A model generated the notes under the pieces. That model was not told where the DNA came from. It did not search any database and saw only the letters and a program-made list of their open reading frames with translations. Shown in pieces: positions 1 through 8,126 of a stretch of DNA of 64,000 bases (within the stretch, counting starts at the first letter, position 1; every line of letters starts with the position of its first letter). The DNA is taken from positions 307,482 through 371,481 of the forward strand of contig NZ_JAGEOK010000007.1 in NCBI RefSeq assembly GCF_017573545.1, given 5' to 3'. The position numbers and the translations under genes were made by a program. Source of the DNA: Actinomadura nitritigenes. GTDB lineage: Bacteria > Actinomycetota > Actinomycetes > Streptosporangiales > Streptosporangiaceae.

Positions 1-1020
1 GGTGAGCGGGCCCGTCTCACTCTGCCCCCAGCCCTGCAGCCAGATCGGCCGCGGACGGCGGGTGGCGTTGAGGAACGTCCGCACCGTCGGCGGGTGGACG
101 GCGTCGAAGGTGCTGATGTACAGGCGGACGCGGTCGAACGCGCCGGTCCGCGCCAGCCCGTCCTGCGCCCGGACATGGGGGCGCCAACGCACGTACGTCG
201 ACGGCTGGGCCTCCACGGTGGTCGGCCGGTACCGCTCCAGGAGGGGCCGGGCCTCGTCCCAGCCGGAGCCGGACACCACCAGCAGCTTCTCGGGGCCGAG
301 CGCCATCACGCTCGCGGTCCAGGCCAGCGCGCGGCCGTGGGCGAAGGAGAAGGCGCCCGCCACCACGTCGCCGGGACGGCTGGCGAGCACGGGCCAGCGG
401 TGCGCCTCGAAGCCGGCCAGGCGCCTCAGCAGGGTGTGCGTGGAGTGCACGACGAGCTTGGGCACCCCGGTGGTCCCGGACGTGTGCAGGATGACGAGCG
501 GGTCGTCGACCAGCGGGCGCCGGGCCGCCGGGGCGGTGTGGCCGCGGACGTCGTCGAGCGACAGCACGGTCCCGCCTCCCCCCGCGCCTCCCGTATCGCC
601 GTCGAGCAGCAGCGTCCGGGAGGCCAGGCAGGTCAGCGCGCCGTCCGCGGCCCGCGCGGAGTCGGCGACGAGCAGCGCCGGATCCAGCCGTTTGAGCAGG
701 ATCTCCAGGACGTCCGGGTCGAGGTGCGCCGACAGCGGCACGGGCACCGCGCCGATCCGGGACGCGGCGCAGCACAGCAGCACCAGGTCCCAGTGGTTGC
801 GCTTGACGATCGCGACGCGGTCGCCGGGCACGGCTCCGGCCGCGGCGAACCATCCCGCGGCGTCCAGGACGAGCCGCGCCGCCGCCGGAGGGTCGAGGGC
901 GGTGCCCAGCCCGGGGGCGATGTCCAGGGGCCGGCTGAGGTGCACGGTCGTGGCGCGGCCGCGCTCGGCCACGTCCTCGAACAGCGTGCCCAGCTCGATC
1001 CGTCTGCTGAAGGGCGCCAT
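1..1020 (-). CDS. AMP-forming acyl/aryl-CoA ligase, C-terminus cut by window edge
   Basis: Adenylate-forming enzyme that would activate a carboxylic acid as acyl-AMP and then load it on CoA or a carrier protein. The first 340 residues are present. The phosphate-binding loop HTSGTTGVPK lies at about residues 179-188, and the GQSETG core motif sits right at the window edge, so the C-terminal lid domain is missing here. The start is the ATG at 1020, four bases after the stop of the FAD enzyme, which marks it as the fifth gene of the leftward train. The motif set resembles benzoate/fatty acid-CoA ligases, but the substrate cannot be read from this fragment. It may activate the acyl or aryl unit that the other cluster enzymes modify or attach. 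Confidence 0.85.
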   Translation of the reverse strand, partial: MAPFSRRIELGTLFEDVAERGRATTVHLSRPLDIAPGLGTALDPPAAARLVLDAAGWFAAAGAVPGDRVAIVKRNHWDLVLLCCAASRIGAVPVPLSAHLDPDVLEILLKRLDPALLVADSARAADGALTCLASRTLLLDGDTGGAGGGGTVLSLDDVRGHTAPAARRPLVDDPLVILHTSGTTGVPKLVVHSTHTLLRRLAGFEAHRWPVLASRPGDVVAGAFSFAHGRALAWTASVMALGPEKLLVVSGSGWDEARPLLERYRPTTVEAQPSTYVRWRPHVRAQDGLARTGAFDRVRLYISTFDAVHPPTVRTFLNATRRPRPIWLQGWGQSETGPLT

Positions 1021-1024
1021 CGCC

Positions 1025-2500
1025 TCACCTCTGGTCGTCGGGACGGGAATCGCCCGCGGTCCGGAACTCGGCCGCGGTGCGGGGCCGCGCGGTCCGGCTC
1101 AGGGCCGCCGGGCGGGCGGGCCCGCCGCCGGGATCCGCCCTCGGCGGACCCGAGCGCGCCGCGAGGCAGGCCAGGACCCGTTCGGCGGCGAGCGCGGCGG
1201 ACGCGACGGCGCCCTCGCTGCACGGGCGCAGCATCACCCAGTCGCCCGCGTACTCGACCGCCGAGACCGGGCGCCGGGCGAACGCGCCGCGCAGCCCCAG
1301 CGCGCGCGGCGTCGCCTCGGGCAGCCCGTGCTCGAACCGGTGCACGCGGGCGTGGACGACGTGCGCCGCCAGGCCGGGGACGAAGCGCTCGCCTCGCGCG
1401 ACCAGCCGCTCCGCGACCGTCCCGTCCGGCAGCCCGAAGAGGTCGGCGCAGCCGAGCGGCGAGGCGATGAGCGACACCAGCCCGCCGCCGGCGGGCGCCC
1501 GCCCGGGATGCTTGTGGTGGTCGGCGGTGACGACGCCGAGCAGCGGGTCGTCGGCGGCGGGGATCAGCGTGGCGAAGCCGGACCGCGGACCGCCGGGCGC
1601 CAGCGGCGCGTCCAGGACGAGGCTGACGCGCAGCATCGCCGTGTAACCGCAGTCGTCCAGGAAGGCCCGTACGGCGGGGCGCTCGTCGGCGTACAGGCGC
1701 GCCGCGACGGGAGCGGGCACGGCCAGCACCGCCGCGCGCGCGGCGACGTCACCGCGCGGGGATTCCAGCCGGACCACGTCGCCCTGCTGGGTCACGCGGG
1801 TGACGGGATGGCCGGTGCTGACGTCCAGGCGGTCGGCGAGGGCGCGGGCCAGGGTGTCCATGCCGTCGCGGTAGGTGTGCCAGGACGCGGAGCTGCCGCA
1901 CGTGGCCAGATGGGCGGCGAGCGGCGCGGCGGCCGAGCGTCCGGGGTCCCAGCCGAAGAAGCCGCTGACGAGCGGGCCGATGAGGTGCTCGGACACGTCC
2001 CGGTGGTAGGGGCGGACGAGGTCCGCGACGGTGTCCGCGCCGAGCGAGGAGACCTCGGGACGGGTGGGGTCGAGGTCGCCGAGCCGCACCAGCCGGGCCA
2101 GCCGCGACCGGAGCCGGAGCAGGTCGACCCGTGCCCGCGGCCCGAGGCCCGCTCCGGTCAGCAGGCCCAGGGGCCGGCCGGCGTGCGGGCGAGGGCGGCC
2201 GTCCCGCCACACCGCCAGGGCGTCGCGGACGTTCGGCACGGCCGCGGGATCGCGGTCCAGGCCGAGCGCGGTGATGAGCCGCCAGGTCGCGGGGTAGCCG
2301 GCGCGGCCCGGGAACATCTCGGCGCCGGTGTCGATCAGGCAGCCGTGCTCGCGGACCGTCCGCGTCCGCCCGCCGACGGCGCCGGCGGCCTCCAGGACCC
2401 GGACGGTGCACCCGGCCTCCGCGAGCGCGTACGCGGTCGCGAGCCCGGCGGGGCCCGCGCCCACCACGGCGACGTCCAGCGCGGGCCGCCCGGCCGTCAT
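1025..2500 (-). CDS. FAD-dependent amine oxidase/protoporphyrinogen-oxidase-like flavoprotein
   Basis: A 491-residue flavoprotein. The N-terminal dinucleotide-binding fold VAVVGAGPAGLATAYALAEAG is followed by the acidic end of beta-2 and a GGRTRT motif (about residues 10-50), the signature of the flavin amine oxidase/HemG/phytoene desaturase superfamily. A C-terminal segment with EYAGDW and GAVASA fits the second FAD-binding motif of that family. It overlaps the UbiA gene upstream by 4 bp (ATGA). The family oxidises C-N or C-C bonds, so dehydrogenation of a prenylated or amino-bearing intermediate is plausible but inferred. The C-terminal 50 residues are low-complexity and rich in Pro, Arg and Ala, and are probably unstructured. 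Confidence 0.8.
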   Translation of the reverse strand: MTAGRPALDVAVVGAGPAGLATAYALAEAGCTVRVLEAAGAVGGRTRTVREHGCLIDTGAEMFPGRAGYPATWRLITALGLDRDPAAVPNVRDALAVWRDGRPRPHAGRPLGLLTGAGLGPRARVDLLRLRSRLARLVRLGDLDPTRPEVSSLGADTVADLVRPYHRDVSEHLIGPLVSGFFGWDPGRSAAAPLAAHLATCGSSASWHTYRDGMDTLARALADRLDVSTGHPVTRVTQQGDVVRLESPRGDVAARAAVLAVPAPVAARLYADERPAVRAFLDDCGYTAMLRVSLVLDAPLAPGGPRSGFATLIPAADDPLLGVVTADHHKHPGRAPAGGGLVSLIASPLGCADLFGLPDGTVAERLVARGERFVPGLAAHVVHARVHRFEHGLPEATPRALGLRGAFARRPVSAVEYAGDWVMLRPCSEGAVASAALAAERVLACLAARSGPPRADPGGGPARPAALSRTARPRTAAEFRTAGDSRPDDQR

Positions 2501-3471
2501 GCCAGTGCCCCGGCGGTCAGGTCGGCGACGACCAGCAGGACCACCGTGACGCGGTGGGCGTGGATGGCGATCCGGCGCGCGCGCAGGATGTCGCCGCGGA
2601 AGCCGATCACCAGGTGCGCCAGCCGCATCCCGACGAGCGGGAGCATGGCGACGGGGAACCACCACGGTGCGGCGCCCGCCGCCGCCGATCCGGCGATGAG
2701 CGCGAGTTGCGCTCCGGTCATCGCGGCGACGAACACCCGGTGCGCCGGCGCGGAGACGAGGGTGGCGACGGTGATGCGCCCGGCGGCGCGGTCGCCGTCG
2801 GCGTCGTTGGTGTTGGAGTACAGCCCGAACAGCATCGGCCCGGACCCGAACAGCACCGCCTGCACGACGACGAAGCCGCTCGCCCCGCCGGTCAGCAGCG
2901 CGTACGGCACCAGCGTCCAGCCGACGCCGAGGCCGATGAGGAACAGCTCCTGGAACCCGCGGTAGCTGATCTTCAGCCCCCACGAGTACTGCACGGACGC
3001 CGCCACGCACAGGGCCGCCAGCACGACCGCCCACACCGGACGGTGCGGCGCGGCGGCGACCACCGCGGCCCAGAGGGCCGAACCGATCGCGGTGGCCGCC
3101 CACGAGAACCGCAGCGCCTGCGCCTCGGTGAGCGTCCCGGCGACGAGGGGCTTGCGGGCCAGCCGGCGCCGCGCGGCGTCGGACCCGTAGTTGGCCGCGT
3201 CGCTGCCGTCGCGGTACCCGGTGACGTCGTCGAACCCCACCATGGCGGCCACCACGACCACCTCCGCGAGGAGGACCAGCGCGAGCAGCCCGAACGTCTG
3301 CGGCTTCCAGCGGACGCCGGACGCCAGCAGCGTCCACACGACCAGGAGTCCCAGGTAGTAGTCGTAGATGTCGAGCTTGGCCAGGCGGGCGTAGGCGGCG
3401 AGGTCGCCGTGCCCGGTGGCGACGGGTCGCCGGAGTGCGGTCCGCTGGTTCGTCTGGCCCGCCGTGCTCAT
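2497..3471 (-). CDS. UbiA-family membrane prenyltransferase
   Basis: A 324-residue polytopic membrane protein with about eight to nine hydrophobic helices. Two Asp-rich Mg-diphosphate motifs are visible: GFDDVTGYRDG (about residues 90-100) and YSNTNDADGDRAAG (about 218-231). The second is close to the NDxxDxxxD motif of UbiA prenyltransferases. The family transfers a prenyl chain from a diphosphate donor to an aromatic, quinone, heme or sugar-phosphate acceptor in the membrane. It overlaps both neighbours by 4 bp, so it is translationally coupled to the aminotransferase upstream and the flavoprotein downstream. It is unlikely to be the housekeeping MenA, because no menaquinone genes are near. 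The acceptor is unknown. Confidence 0.85.
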   Translation of the reverse strand: MSTAGQTNQRTALRRPVATGHGDLAAYARLAKLDIYDYYLGLLVVWTLLASGVRWKPQTFGLLALVLLAEVVVVAAMVGFDDVTGYRDGSDAANYGSDAARRRLARKPLVAGTLTEAQALRFSWAATAIGSALWAAVVAAAPHRPVWAVVLAALCVAASVQYSWGLKISYRGFQELFLIGLGVGWTLVPYALLTGGASGFVVVQAVLFGSGPMLFGLYSNTNDADGDRAAGRITVATLVSAPAHRVFVAAMTGAQLALIAGSAAAGAAPWWFPVAMLPLVGMRLAHLVIGFRGDILRARRIAIHAHRVTVVLLVVADLTAGALA

Positions 3472-4619
3472 CTCGTCCCCCTGTGGACGTCGGTGAACGC
3501 GCAGACGGTGTCGGCGATGTGCTCCACCTGCGCGTCGGTCAGGTTCGGATACAGCGGCAGCGAGAGGGTGCGCCGCGCGGCGGACTCGGCGTTCGGCCAC
3601 GACCCGCCCGGCCGCGCGTAGGGCGCGAACGCGGGCTGGGCCGGCAGCGGGCGCGGGTAGTAGACGTGCGCGGTGACGCCGTGCGCGGCCAGATGGGCGT
3701 CCAGCGCGTCCCTGTCGTCGGTGAGGACGGTGTACACGTAGGGGAAGCGGCCGTCCCCGCCCTCCGGCGGCGCGGTCAGGCCGCGCTCCGCGAGCGGCGC
3801 GAAGCGGCGCGAGTAGTAGGCGGAGATCTCCGCGCGGCGGGCGAGCCGGTCGTCCAGGCCGGCCAGCCGGTGCAGCTGGAACGCGGCCATCACCTCGTCG
3901 AAGCGGCTGTTGTGGCCGATCCGGTGGTGGACGAAGCGATGGACGCCGTCCTGGCCGTGGTTGCGGAGCATCCGCACGTCCGCGGCGAGGCCGGCGTCGT
4001 CGGTGATGACCACGCCGCCCTCCCCGGGCATGCCGAACGTCTTCACCTGCACGAAGGAGTAGAGCCCCGCGTCCCCCCAGCGGCCCGCCGGGCGGCCCCG
4101 CAGCCTCCCGCCCTGGGCGAGCGCCGAGTCCTCGATCAGGCGGACCCCGCGCCGGTCGGCCAGCGCCCGGAACGCGGGCATGTCCGCCATCACCGAGAAC
4201 ATGTGGGCGGCCAGCAGCACCCGGGTGCGCGGCGTGATCAGCGGCTCCGCGGCGGCCGGGTCGACGGTGAGCCGGACCGGGTCGATGTCGGCGAACACGG
4301 GCCGGGCGCCGGCGTCGATGACGGTGGCGGCCAGCGGCGCGCACCCGAACGCCGGGACGACGACCTCGTCGCCGGGACCGACGTCCATCGCGGCCAGCAC
4401 CAGGGTGAGCGCGGACGTGCCGCTGGAGCAGGCGACGACGCCGCCGGCGCCGATCCGGGCGGCGAGCGCGCGTTCGAGCCGCGCGGTCCGCTCGCCGAGG
4501 ATGAACCTCTGGTCCCGGCCGGTCCCGACGGCGTGGACGATGCGGAGCAGCGCGTCGCGGTCCTCCTCGAACAGGTCCGGCGAGAAGAACGGGATCGTCG
4601 CGACGGGCGGGGCGGTCAT
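3468..4619 (-). CDS. DegT/DnrJ/EryC1/StrS aminotransferase (second of pair)
   Basis: PLP-dependent sugar or cyclitol aminotransferase of 383 residues, normal length for the family. The catalytic lysine lies in YSFVQVKTFG followed by GEGGVV (about residues 188-200). The cofactor-contacting EDSA motif (LIEDSALAQGG) is present and the N-terminal PFFSPD start is typical. Such enzymes move an amino group from glutamate or glutamine to a keto-sugar, keto-cyclitol or similar carbonyl. It overlaps the preceding aminotransferase by 4 bp. The two paralogues differ around the lysine (GEGG here, GDGG in the other), so they probably act on different carbonyls rather than being redundant. Confidence 0.9.
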   Translation of the reverse strand: MTAPPVATIPFFSPDLFEEDRDALLRIVHAVGTGRDQRFILGERTARLERALAARIGAGGVVACSSGTSALTLVLAAMDVGPGDEVVVPAFGCAPLAATVIDAGARPVFADIDPVRLTVDPAAAEPLITPRTRVLLAAHMFSVMADMPAFRALADRRGVRLIEDSALAQGGRLRGRPAGRWGDAGLYSFVQVKTFGMPGEGGVVITDDAGLAADVRMLRNHGQDGVHRFVHHRIGHNSRFDEVMAAFQLHRLAGLDDRLARRAEISAYYSRRFAPLAERGLTAPPEGGDGRFPYVYTVLTDDRDALDAHLAAHGVTAHVYYPRPLPAQPAFAPYARPGGSWPNAESAARRTLSLPLYPNLTDAQVEHIADTVCAFTDVHRGTR

Positions 4620-5812
4620 CGCGGCCTCCCCGCGTAGAAGCGCTCGATCTCGTCGCAGACGCGGTCCACCTGCTCGTCGGACAGGTCGGGATAGAGCGGG
4701 ACGGCGATGGCGCCCGCGCACGCGGCCTCCGCGCGCGGGAAGTCGCCGGGCCGGTGGCCGAGATGCGCGAAGCACGGCTGGAGGTGCAGCGGGACCGGAT
4801 AGTAGATCTCCGTCCCGATCCCCCGGCCGGCCAGGTGCGCGGCGAGGGCGTCGCGGTCCTCGACCTGCAGGAGGTGGACGTACGGGACGCGGTCGCTTCC
4901 CGGGCGCGGTGGGAGCGAGCCGGGAACGCCGCGGACGCCGGGCACCCCGCGCAGCCGCGCGTCGTAGCGTCCGGCCAGCTCCGCGCGGCGCGCGATGTCG
5001 GCGTCGAGGGTGGTGAGCTTGGCCTGCAGGACGGCCGCCTGGACGTCGTCCATCTTGCTGTTGCGTCCCGGGACGACCGTGGCGTTGGAGATGCCGGGGA
5101 AGTTGTCGATCGTGCGGCCGCCGCGCCCGTGGTGGCGGAGCATCCGGGCGGTCTCGGCGACGGACTCCTCGTCGGTGAGCACCGCGCCGCCGTCCCCGAT
5201 GCCGCCGAGCGTCTTCGCGGGGAAGAACGACAGCACCCCGCCGGCGCCGTGCAGCCCGGCGTGGACGCCGTCCATCCGCATGCCGATCGCCTCGGCACTG
5301 TCCTCCACGATCGCCAGGCCGCGGCGCCGCGCCACCGCGCCCAGCCCGCGCAGGTCCGCCATGCGGTCGAACAGGTGCACCGGCATGATCATCGAGGTGC
5401 GGGCGGTGACCGCGGCGTCCGCGGCGCCCGGGTCGAGGCCGGTGCCGTGCTCCTCGATGTCGGCGAAGACCGGGACGCCGCCGGCGAGGACCACGGCACT
5501 GGCCGTGGCGATGAACGAGTAGGCGGGGACGATCACCTCGTCGCCCGGCTCCAGCCCCGCGGCGCGCAGCAGCAGGATCAGCGCGTCCGTGCCGGAGTTG
5601 ACGGCCACGACATGGCCCGCCCCGGTCCACGCCGCGAGCCGGACCTCCAGTTCGGCGACCTTCGCGCCGTGCGAGAACTTGCCGTTGTCCAGGACGTCAT
5701 CGAGGTGCTTTCTGATCCCTTCCCAGTGCTTCTGGAAACTCGCGGCCTGGTCGAAGAAGGGAATGGAGGCCGACGGGACGGCACAAGGGGCTGCCGGCGG
5801 TGTTGTCTGCAC
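4616..5812 (-). CDS. DegT/DnrJ/EryC1/StrS aminotransferase (first of pair)
   Basis: PLP-dependent aminotransferase of 398 residues. The lysine motif FFPAKTLGGIGDGGAV and the EDSAEAIG motif are clear. The GDGG form resembles the keto-hexose aminotransferase branch (QdtB/TylB-like), as opposed to the GEGG form of the paralogue; that branch assignment is tentative. The start is GTG at 5812 with an AGGAAA ribosome site 4-5 bases before it. It is the first gene of the downstream train and follows a large hairpin, so it probably has its own promoter or is expressed by read-through. With the two Gfo/Idh oxidoreductases upstream, an oxidise-then-transaminate scheme on a sugar or cyclitol is the simplest reading. 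Confidence 0.9.
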   Translation of the reverse strand: MQTTPPAAPCAVPSASIPFFDQAASFQKHWEGIRKHLDDVLDNGKFSHGAKVAELEVRLAAWTGAGHVVAVNSGTDALILLLRAAGLEPGDEVIVPAYSFIATASAVVLAGGVPVFADIEEHGTGLDPGAADAAVTARTSMIMPVHLFDRMADLRGLGAVARRRGLAIVEDSAEAIGMRMDGVHAGLHGAGGVLSFFPAKTLGGIGDGGAVLTDEESVAETARMLRHHGRGGRTIDNFPGISNATVVPGRNSKMDDVQAAVLQAKLTTLDADIARRAELAGRYDARLRGVPGVRGVPGSLPPRPGSDRVPYVHLLQVEDRDALAAHLAGRGIGTEIYYPVPLHLQPCFAHLGHRPGDFPRAEAACAGAIAVPLYPDLSDEQVDRVCDEIERFYAGRPR

Positions 5813-5844
5813 GATTTCCTACACGGAGGTGAGAGGGCGGCGGG

Positions 5845-5916
5845 GCCGTCCGGGAGGAATTGCCGGCCCGCGGTCCGGCCCCGCGGGCCGAATGGCGGCG
5901 GAACCTCCCGGACGGC
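5845..5916 (-). terminator. Large nested hairpin between EF-hand gene and aminotransferase gene
   Basis: An outer perfect 13-bp inverted repeat (GCCGTCCGGGAGG at 5845-5857 with its complement at 5904-5916) encloses an inner perfect 10-bp repeat (CGGCCCGCGG at 5864-5873 with its complement at 5881-5890). On the leftward transcript this would fold into a long two-stem structure between the EF-hand stop and the aminotransferase start. There is no U-tract, which is common for actinobacterial terminators. It could end or attenuate the EF-hand transcript and set its expression apart from the downstream train. Confidence 0.6.
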
Positions 5917-5937
5917 GCTCTTTCCTGGTGATCCGGG

Positions 5938-6465
5938 TCAGCGGCCGAGCAGCGGGATGTCGTTGCGGCCGAGGTGGTAGTCGCGGACCGCGTCGACCAG
6001 CTCGTCCACCGACAGCCGTCCGCTGTTGTCGGTGTCCAGCTCGCGGAAGGCGCGGTCGGCGACCTCTCCGTCCAGGCCGATGGCGGCGAACCAGCCGTGC
6101 ATCTCCGGCGGCGACACCTCGCCGTCGCCGTCGCGGTCCAGGATGCCGACGATGGCCTCGATGGTCGGCCGCACCACGGCGGAGAACCCGGCGTCGCCCT
6201 TGCTGATGATCTCCTGTTCCGCGGCGCTCAGGAACTCCCCGCGGGTCATCCGCGGGGAGCCGGCCGCCTCCGACAGCTTGTCGAACATGCCGAGGTAGGT
6301 CCGCCGGAGCTCGTCGGCCTCCGGGGTGCCCTGGGCGCCGAGCCGGGCGATGATGTCGTCGGCCTCGCGCTCGAAGTCGGACCGCTCGATGACGCCGTTG
6401 CCGTTGCGGTCCCACAGCCGGAACCGCTCTTCGAGCCGATTGGACTGGGTGGTGGCCATGACCAT
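5938..6465 (-). CDS. EF-hand calcium-binding protein (calerythrin-like)
   Basis: A 175-residue soluble protein with four EF-hand positions. Loop 1 DRNGNGVIERSD has Asp instead of Glu at position 12. Loop 2 is degenerate. Loops 3 (DRDGDGEVSPPE) and 4 (DTDNSGRLSVDE) are canonical Ca-binding loops. This layout matches the prokaryotic calerythrin/CalD-type sarcoplasmic Ca-binding proteins. The start chosen is ATG at 6465 because AGGAGG lies 8 bases before it; an in-frame ATG at 6486 lacks such a site. It lies alone between two biosynthetic gene trains, with gaps of about 125 and 249 bp, so it may be a calcium buffer or sensor unrelated to the pathway, or an independently controlled member of it. 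Confidence 0.9.
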   Translation of the reverse strand: MVMATTQSNRLEERFRLWDRNGNGVIERSDFEREADDIIARLGAQGTPEADELRRTYLGMFDKLSEAAGSPRMTRGEFLSAAEQEIISKGDAGFSAVVRPTIEAIVGILDRDGDGEVSPPEMHGWFAAIGLDGEVADRAFRELDTDNSGRLSVDELVDAVRDYHLGRNDIPLLGR

Positions 6466-6714
6466 TTCGTTCTCCTCCTGCACCATTCGGTGAACCGGGT
6501 GGACGAGCGAAACTCCGCGTATCCGCCGTGGTGGGCCGGATTCCGCTTCGCGTCGTTAACCCTGCCCGCGCCCATTGCCGCCGGAACATGCGCCGCAGGT
6601 AAGGGATTGATGTCTTCCCGACGAATGTCGCGTCACGGGAATGGACCGCCTTCCGGGCACGCCGAATTGCCCGGCCCTTCCATTTCGGGCGCCGGCTGTT
6701 TTTTCGGCCGATTC

Positions 6715-7131
6715 TCAGTGGGGCGCGGCGCCCTGGCAGAACGCCAGCCGCTCGCCCGGCGCCAGGCCGAGCTCGGTCCCGCTGCGCGCCGGCTCGGCGC
6801 GGACCAGCACGTTGTAGTGGTTGGGCAGGTGGCAGCCGTCGAAGCCGAGCAGGACGCCGATGCGCCGCCCGGCGATCCACAGTTCGTCGCCGCGGTCGAG
6901 CACGCCCCCCGCGCTGATCTCGGCGAACCCGAGGAACGCGACGCGGTCGATGCGCGCGCCGGCCGCGGTCTCACCGTGGTCGGTGGCCACCAGCTCGTGC
7001 ACCTCACCGGCGCGGACGCAGCGGCTGGCGAACGGCTCCAGCCGCATGCCCCGGTCCGTCCGGCGGTGCGCCAGGACCTTGACGAGCGTCGCGGCGACCG
7101 CGCTCTTCGGCCCGTCCTCGAGCGGGTTCAT
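6715..7131 (-). CDS. Small conserved protein of unknown function
   Basis: A 138-residue protein with no signal peptide or membrane segment. Notable stretches are ATLVKVLAHRR, LEPFASRCVRAGEVHELV, RIDRVAFLGFAEI and GFDGCHLPNHYNVLV. The order suggests a compact beta-rich fold, but no catalytic motif is obvious. It may belong to the uncharacterised DUF6917 group; I offer that from memory and hold it loosely. It overlaps the Gfo/Idh gene upstream by 4 bp and is the last gene of the upstream train, so a role in the same pathway (accessory, binding or small enzyme) is likely by context only. Confidence 0.7.
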   Translation of the reverse strand: MNPLEDGPKSAVAATLVKVLAHRRTDRGMRLEPFASRCVRAGEVHELVATDHGETAAGARIDRVAFLGFAEISAGGVLDRGDELWIAGRRIGVLLGFDGCHLPNHYNVLVRAEPARSGTELGLAPGERLAFCQGAAPH

Positions 7132-8126
7132 CCGTCGCCTCCGGTCCGCGCACCGCTCCCCGTCCCCGTCCCGGCCTGCGGCGGAGCGGCCGCGGCGGGC
7201 GCGCGGCACTCGGCGATCCGGGTCTCCGCGAGGTGGTAGGCGGCCCGGACGAACCGGAGCGCCGCGAGGCCGCCGTCGGGCGTCCGGGGCGCCCGGACGC
7301 GCCGGTCGAAGTCCCGCAGCACGCCCACGTACTCGTGCCACAGGGAGCCCTTGAAGCCGGGATGGCCGTCGAGCATGTCGGCGTGGAGCGTGCGCCCGTC
7401 GGCGAGGCGCACCTCGACGTCCTTGCGCTCGCCGGAATACGACCAGTCGAGCAGGATCCGCGCGGCGGCCGTCCGGCTCCGCAGCCGGACGTCGGCGCGC
7501 CGGTCGGTACCGCGGGCGTCCCGCTCGATCCGGGCGGCCACCACCTCGGGCGCCGTGTCGGCGGGCCCGAGCAGCAGGCGCAGCAGGTCGAACGCGTTGG
7601 GGCCGTTGTCGGCGACGCATCCGCCGCCGCAGCGGCCCGGGTCGAGATACCAGCCGTCGTCGCCGGCGTGCTCCTCGATGCGCTCCAGGTAGCGGACGGT
7701 CACCTCGGTGATCCGGGAGCCGGCGCACTGCTCCCGCAGCCGCGCGACCGCCGCGTTGTAGCGACGGTGGAAGGCGGTGAACAGCGGGACGTTCCGCCGG
7801 TCGGCCAGCCGCCGCAACGCGTCCCCCTGCGCGACGTCCAGCGCCAGGGGCTTCTCCACGCAGACGGCGACGTCCCGCTCCAGCGCGTCGGCGCACACCC
7901 GCAGGTGCACGTCGTTCGGCACGGTGACCACCACGGCGTCTGGACGCTCCTCGTCGAGCAGCCGGACATGGTCGGTGTAGCCGGGCACGGGGCAGGCGGC
8001 CGGTTTGGCGGGGTCGCTGTCGCAGACGGCGGCCAGCCGCATGGAGGGCGAGTCGCGCAGCGCCGCGAGGTAGAAGCGGGAGATGACGCCGAGGCCGATG
8101 ACGGCGACCCGCAGCGGCGCGGTCAT
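7128..8126 (-). CDS. Gfo/Idh/MocA-family NAD(P)-dependent oxidoreductase
   Basis: A 332-residue dehydrogenase with an N-terminal Rossmann fold (VAVIGLGVISRFY, residues 6-18) and the EKP motif VEKPLAL (about residues 93-99) that is diagnostic of the family. The usual GGG-x3-D-x-G-x-H catalytic segment reads GGGCVADNGPN, so the normally conserved His is Asn here. That may mean a changed acid/base mechanism or a specialised subfamily. Members oxidise or reduce hydroxyl groups on sugars and inositols. The C-terminal 25 residues are a Pro/Gly/Thr-rich tail. It has 4-bp overlaps with both neighbours. Confidence 0.85.
   Translation of the reverse strand: MTAPLRVAVIGLGVISRFYLAALRDSPSMRLAAVCDSDPAKPAACPVPGYTDHVRLLDEERPDAVVVTVPNDVHLRVCADALERDVAVCVEKPLALDVAQGDALRRLADRRNVPLFTAFHRRYNAAVARLREQCAGSRITEVTVRYLERIEEHAGDDGWYLDPGRCGGGCVADNGPNAFDLLRLLLGPADTAPEVVAARIERDARGTDRRADVRLRSRTAAARILLDWSYSGERKDVEVRLADGRTLHADMLDGHPGFKGSLWHEYVGVLRDFDRRVRAPRTPDGGLAALRFVRAAYHLAETRIAECRAPAAAAPPQAGTGTGSGARTGGDG

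Noticed and set aside
2..2965. Very long open frame on the plus strand opposite the ligase, flavoprotein and prenyltransferase genes
   Set aside because: High-GC shadow frame. The minus-strand frames carry the AMP-loop, FAD and UbiA motifs; the plus frame is low-complexity Arg/Ala/Gly sequence with no motif.
6466..6714. Additional small gene between the EF-hand gene and the unknown 138-residue protein
   Set aside because: No frame with a ribosome site or conserved-looking product in this 249-bp gap; it is treated as intergenic and may hold the EF-hand promoter.
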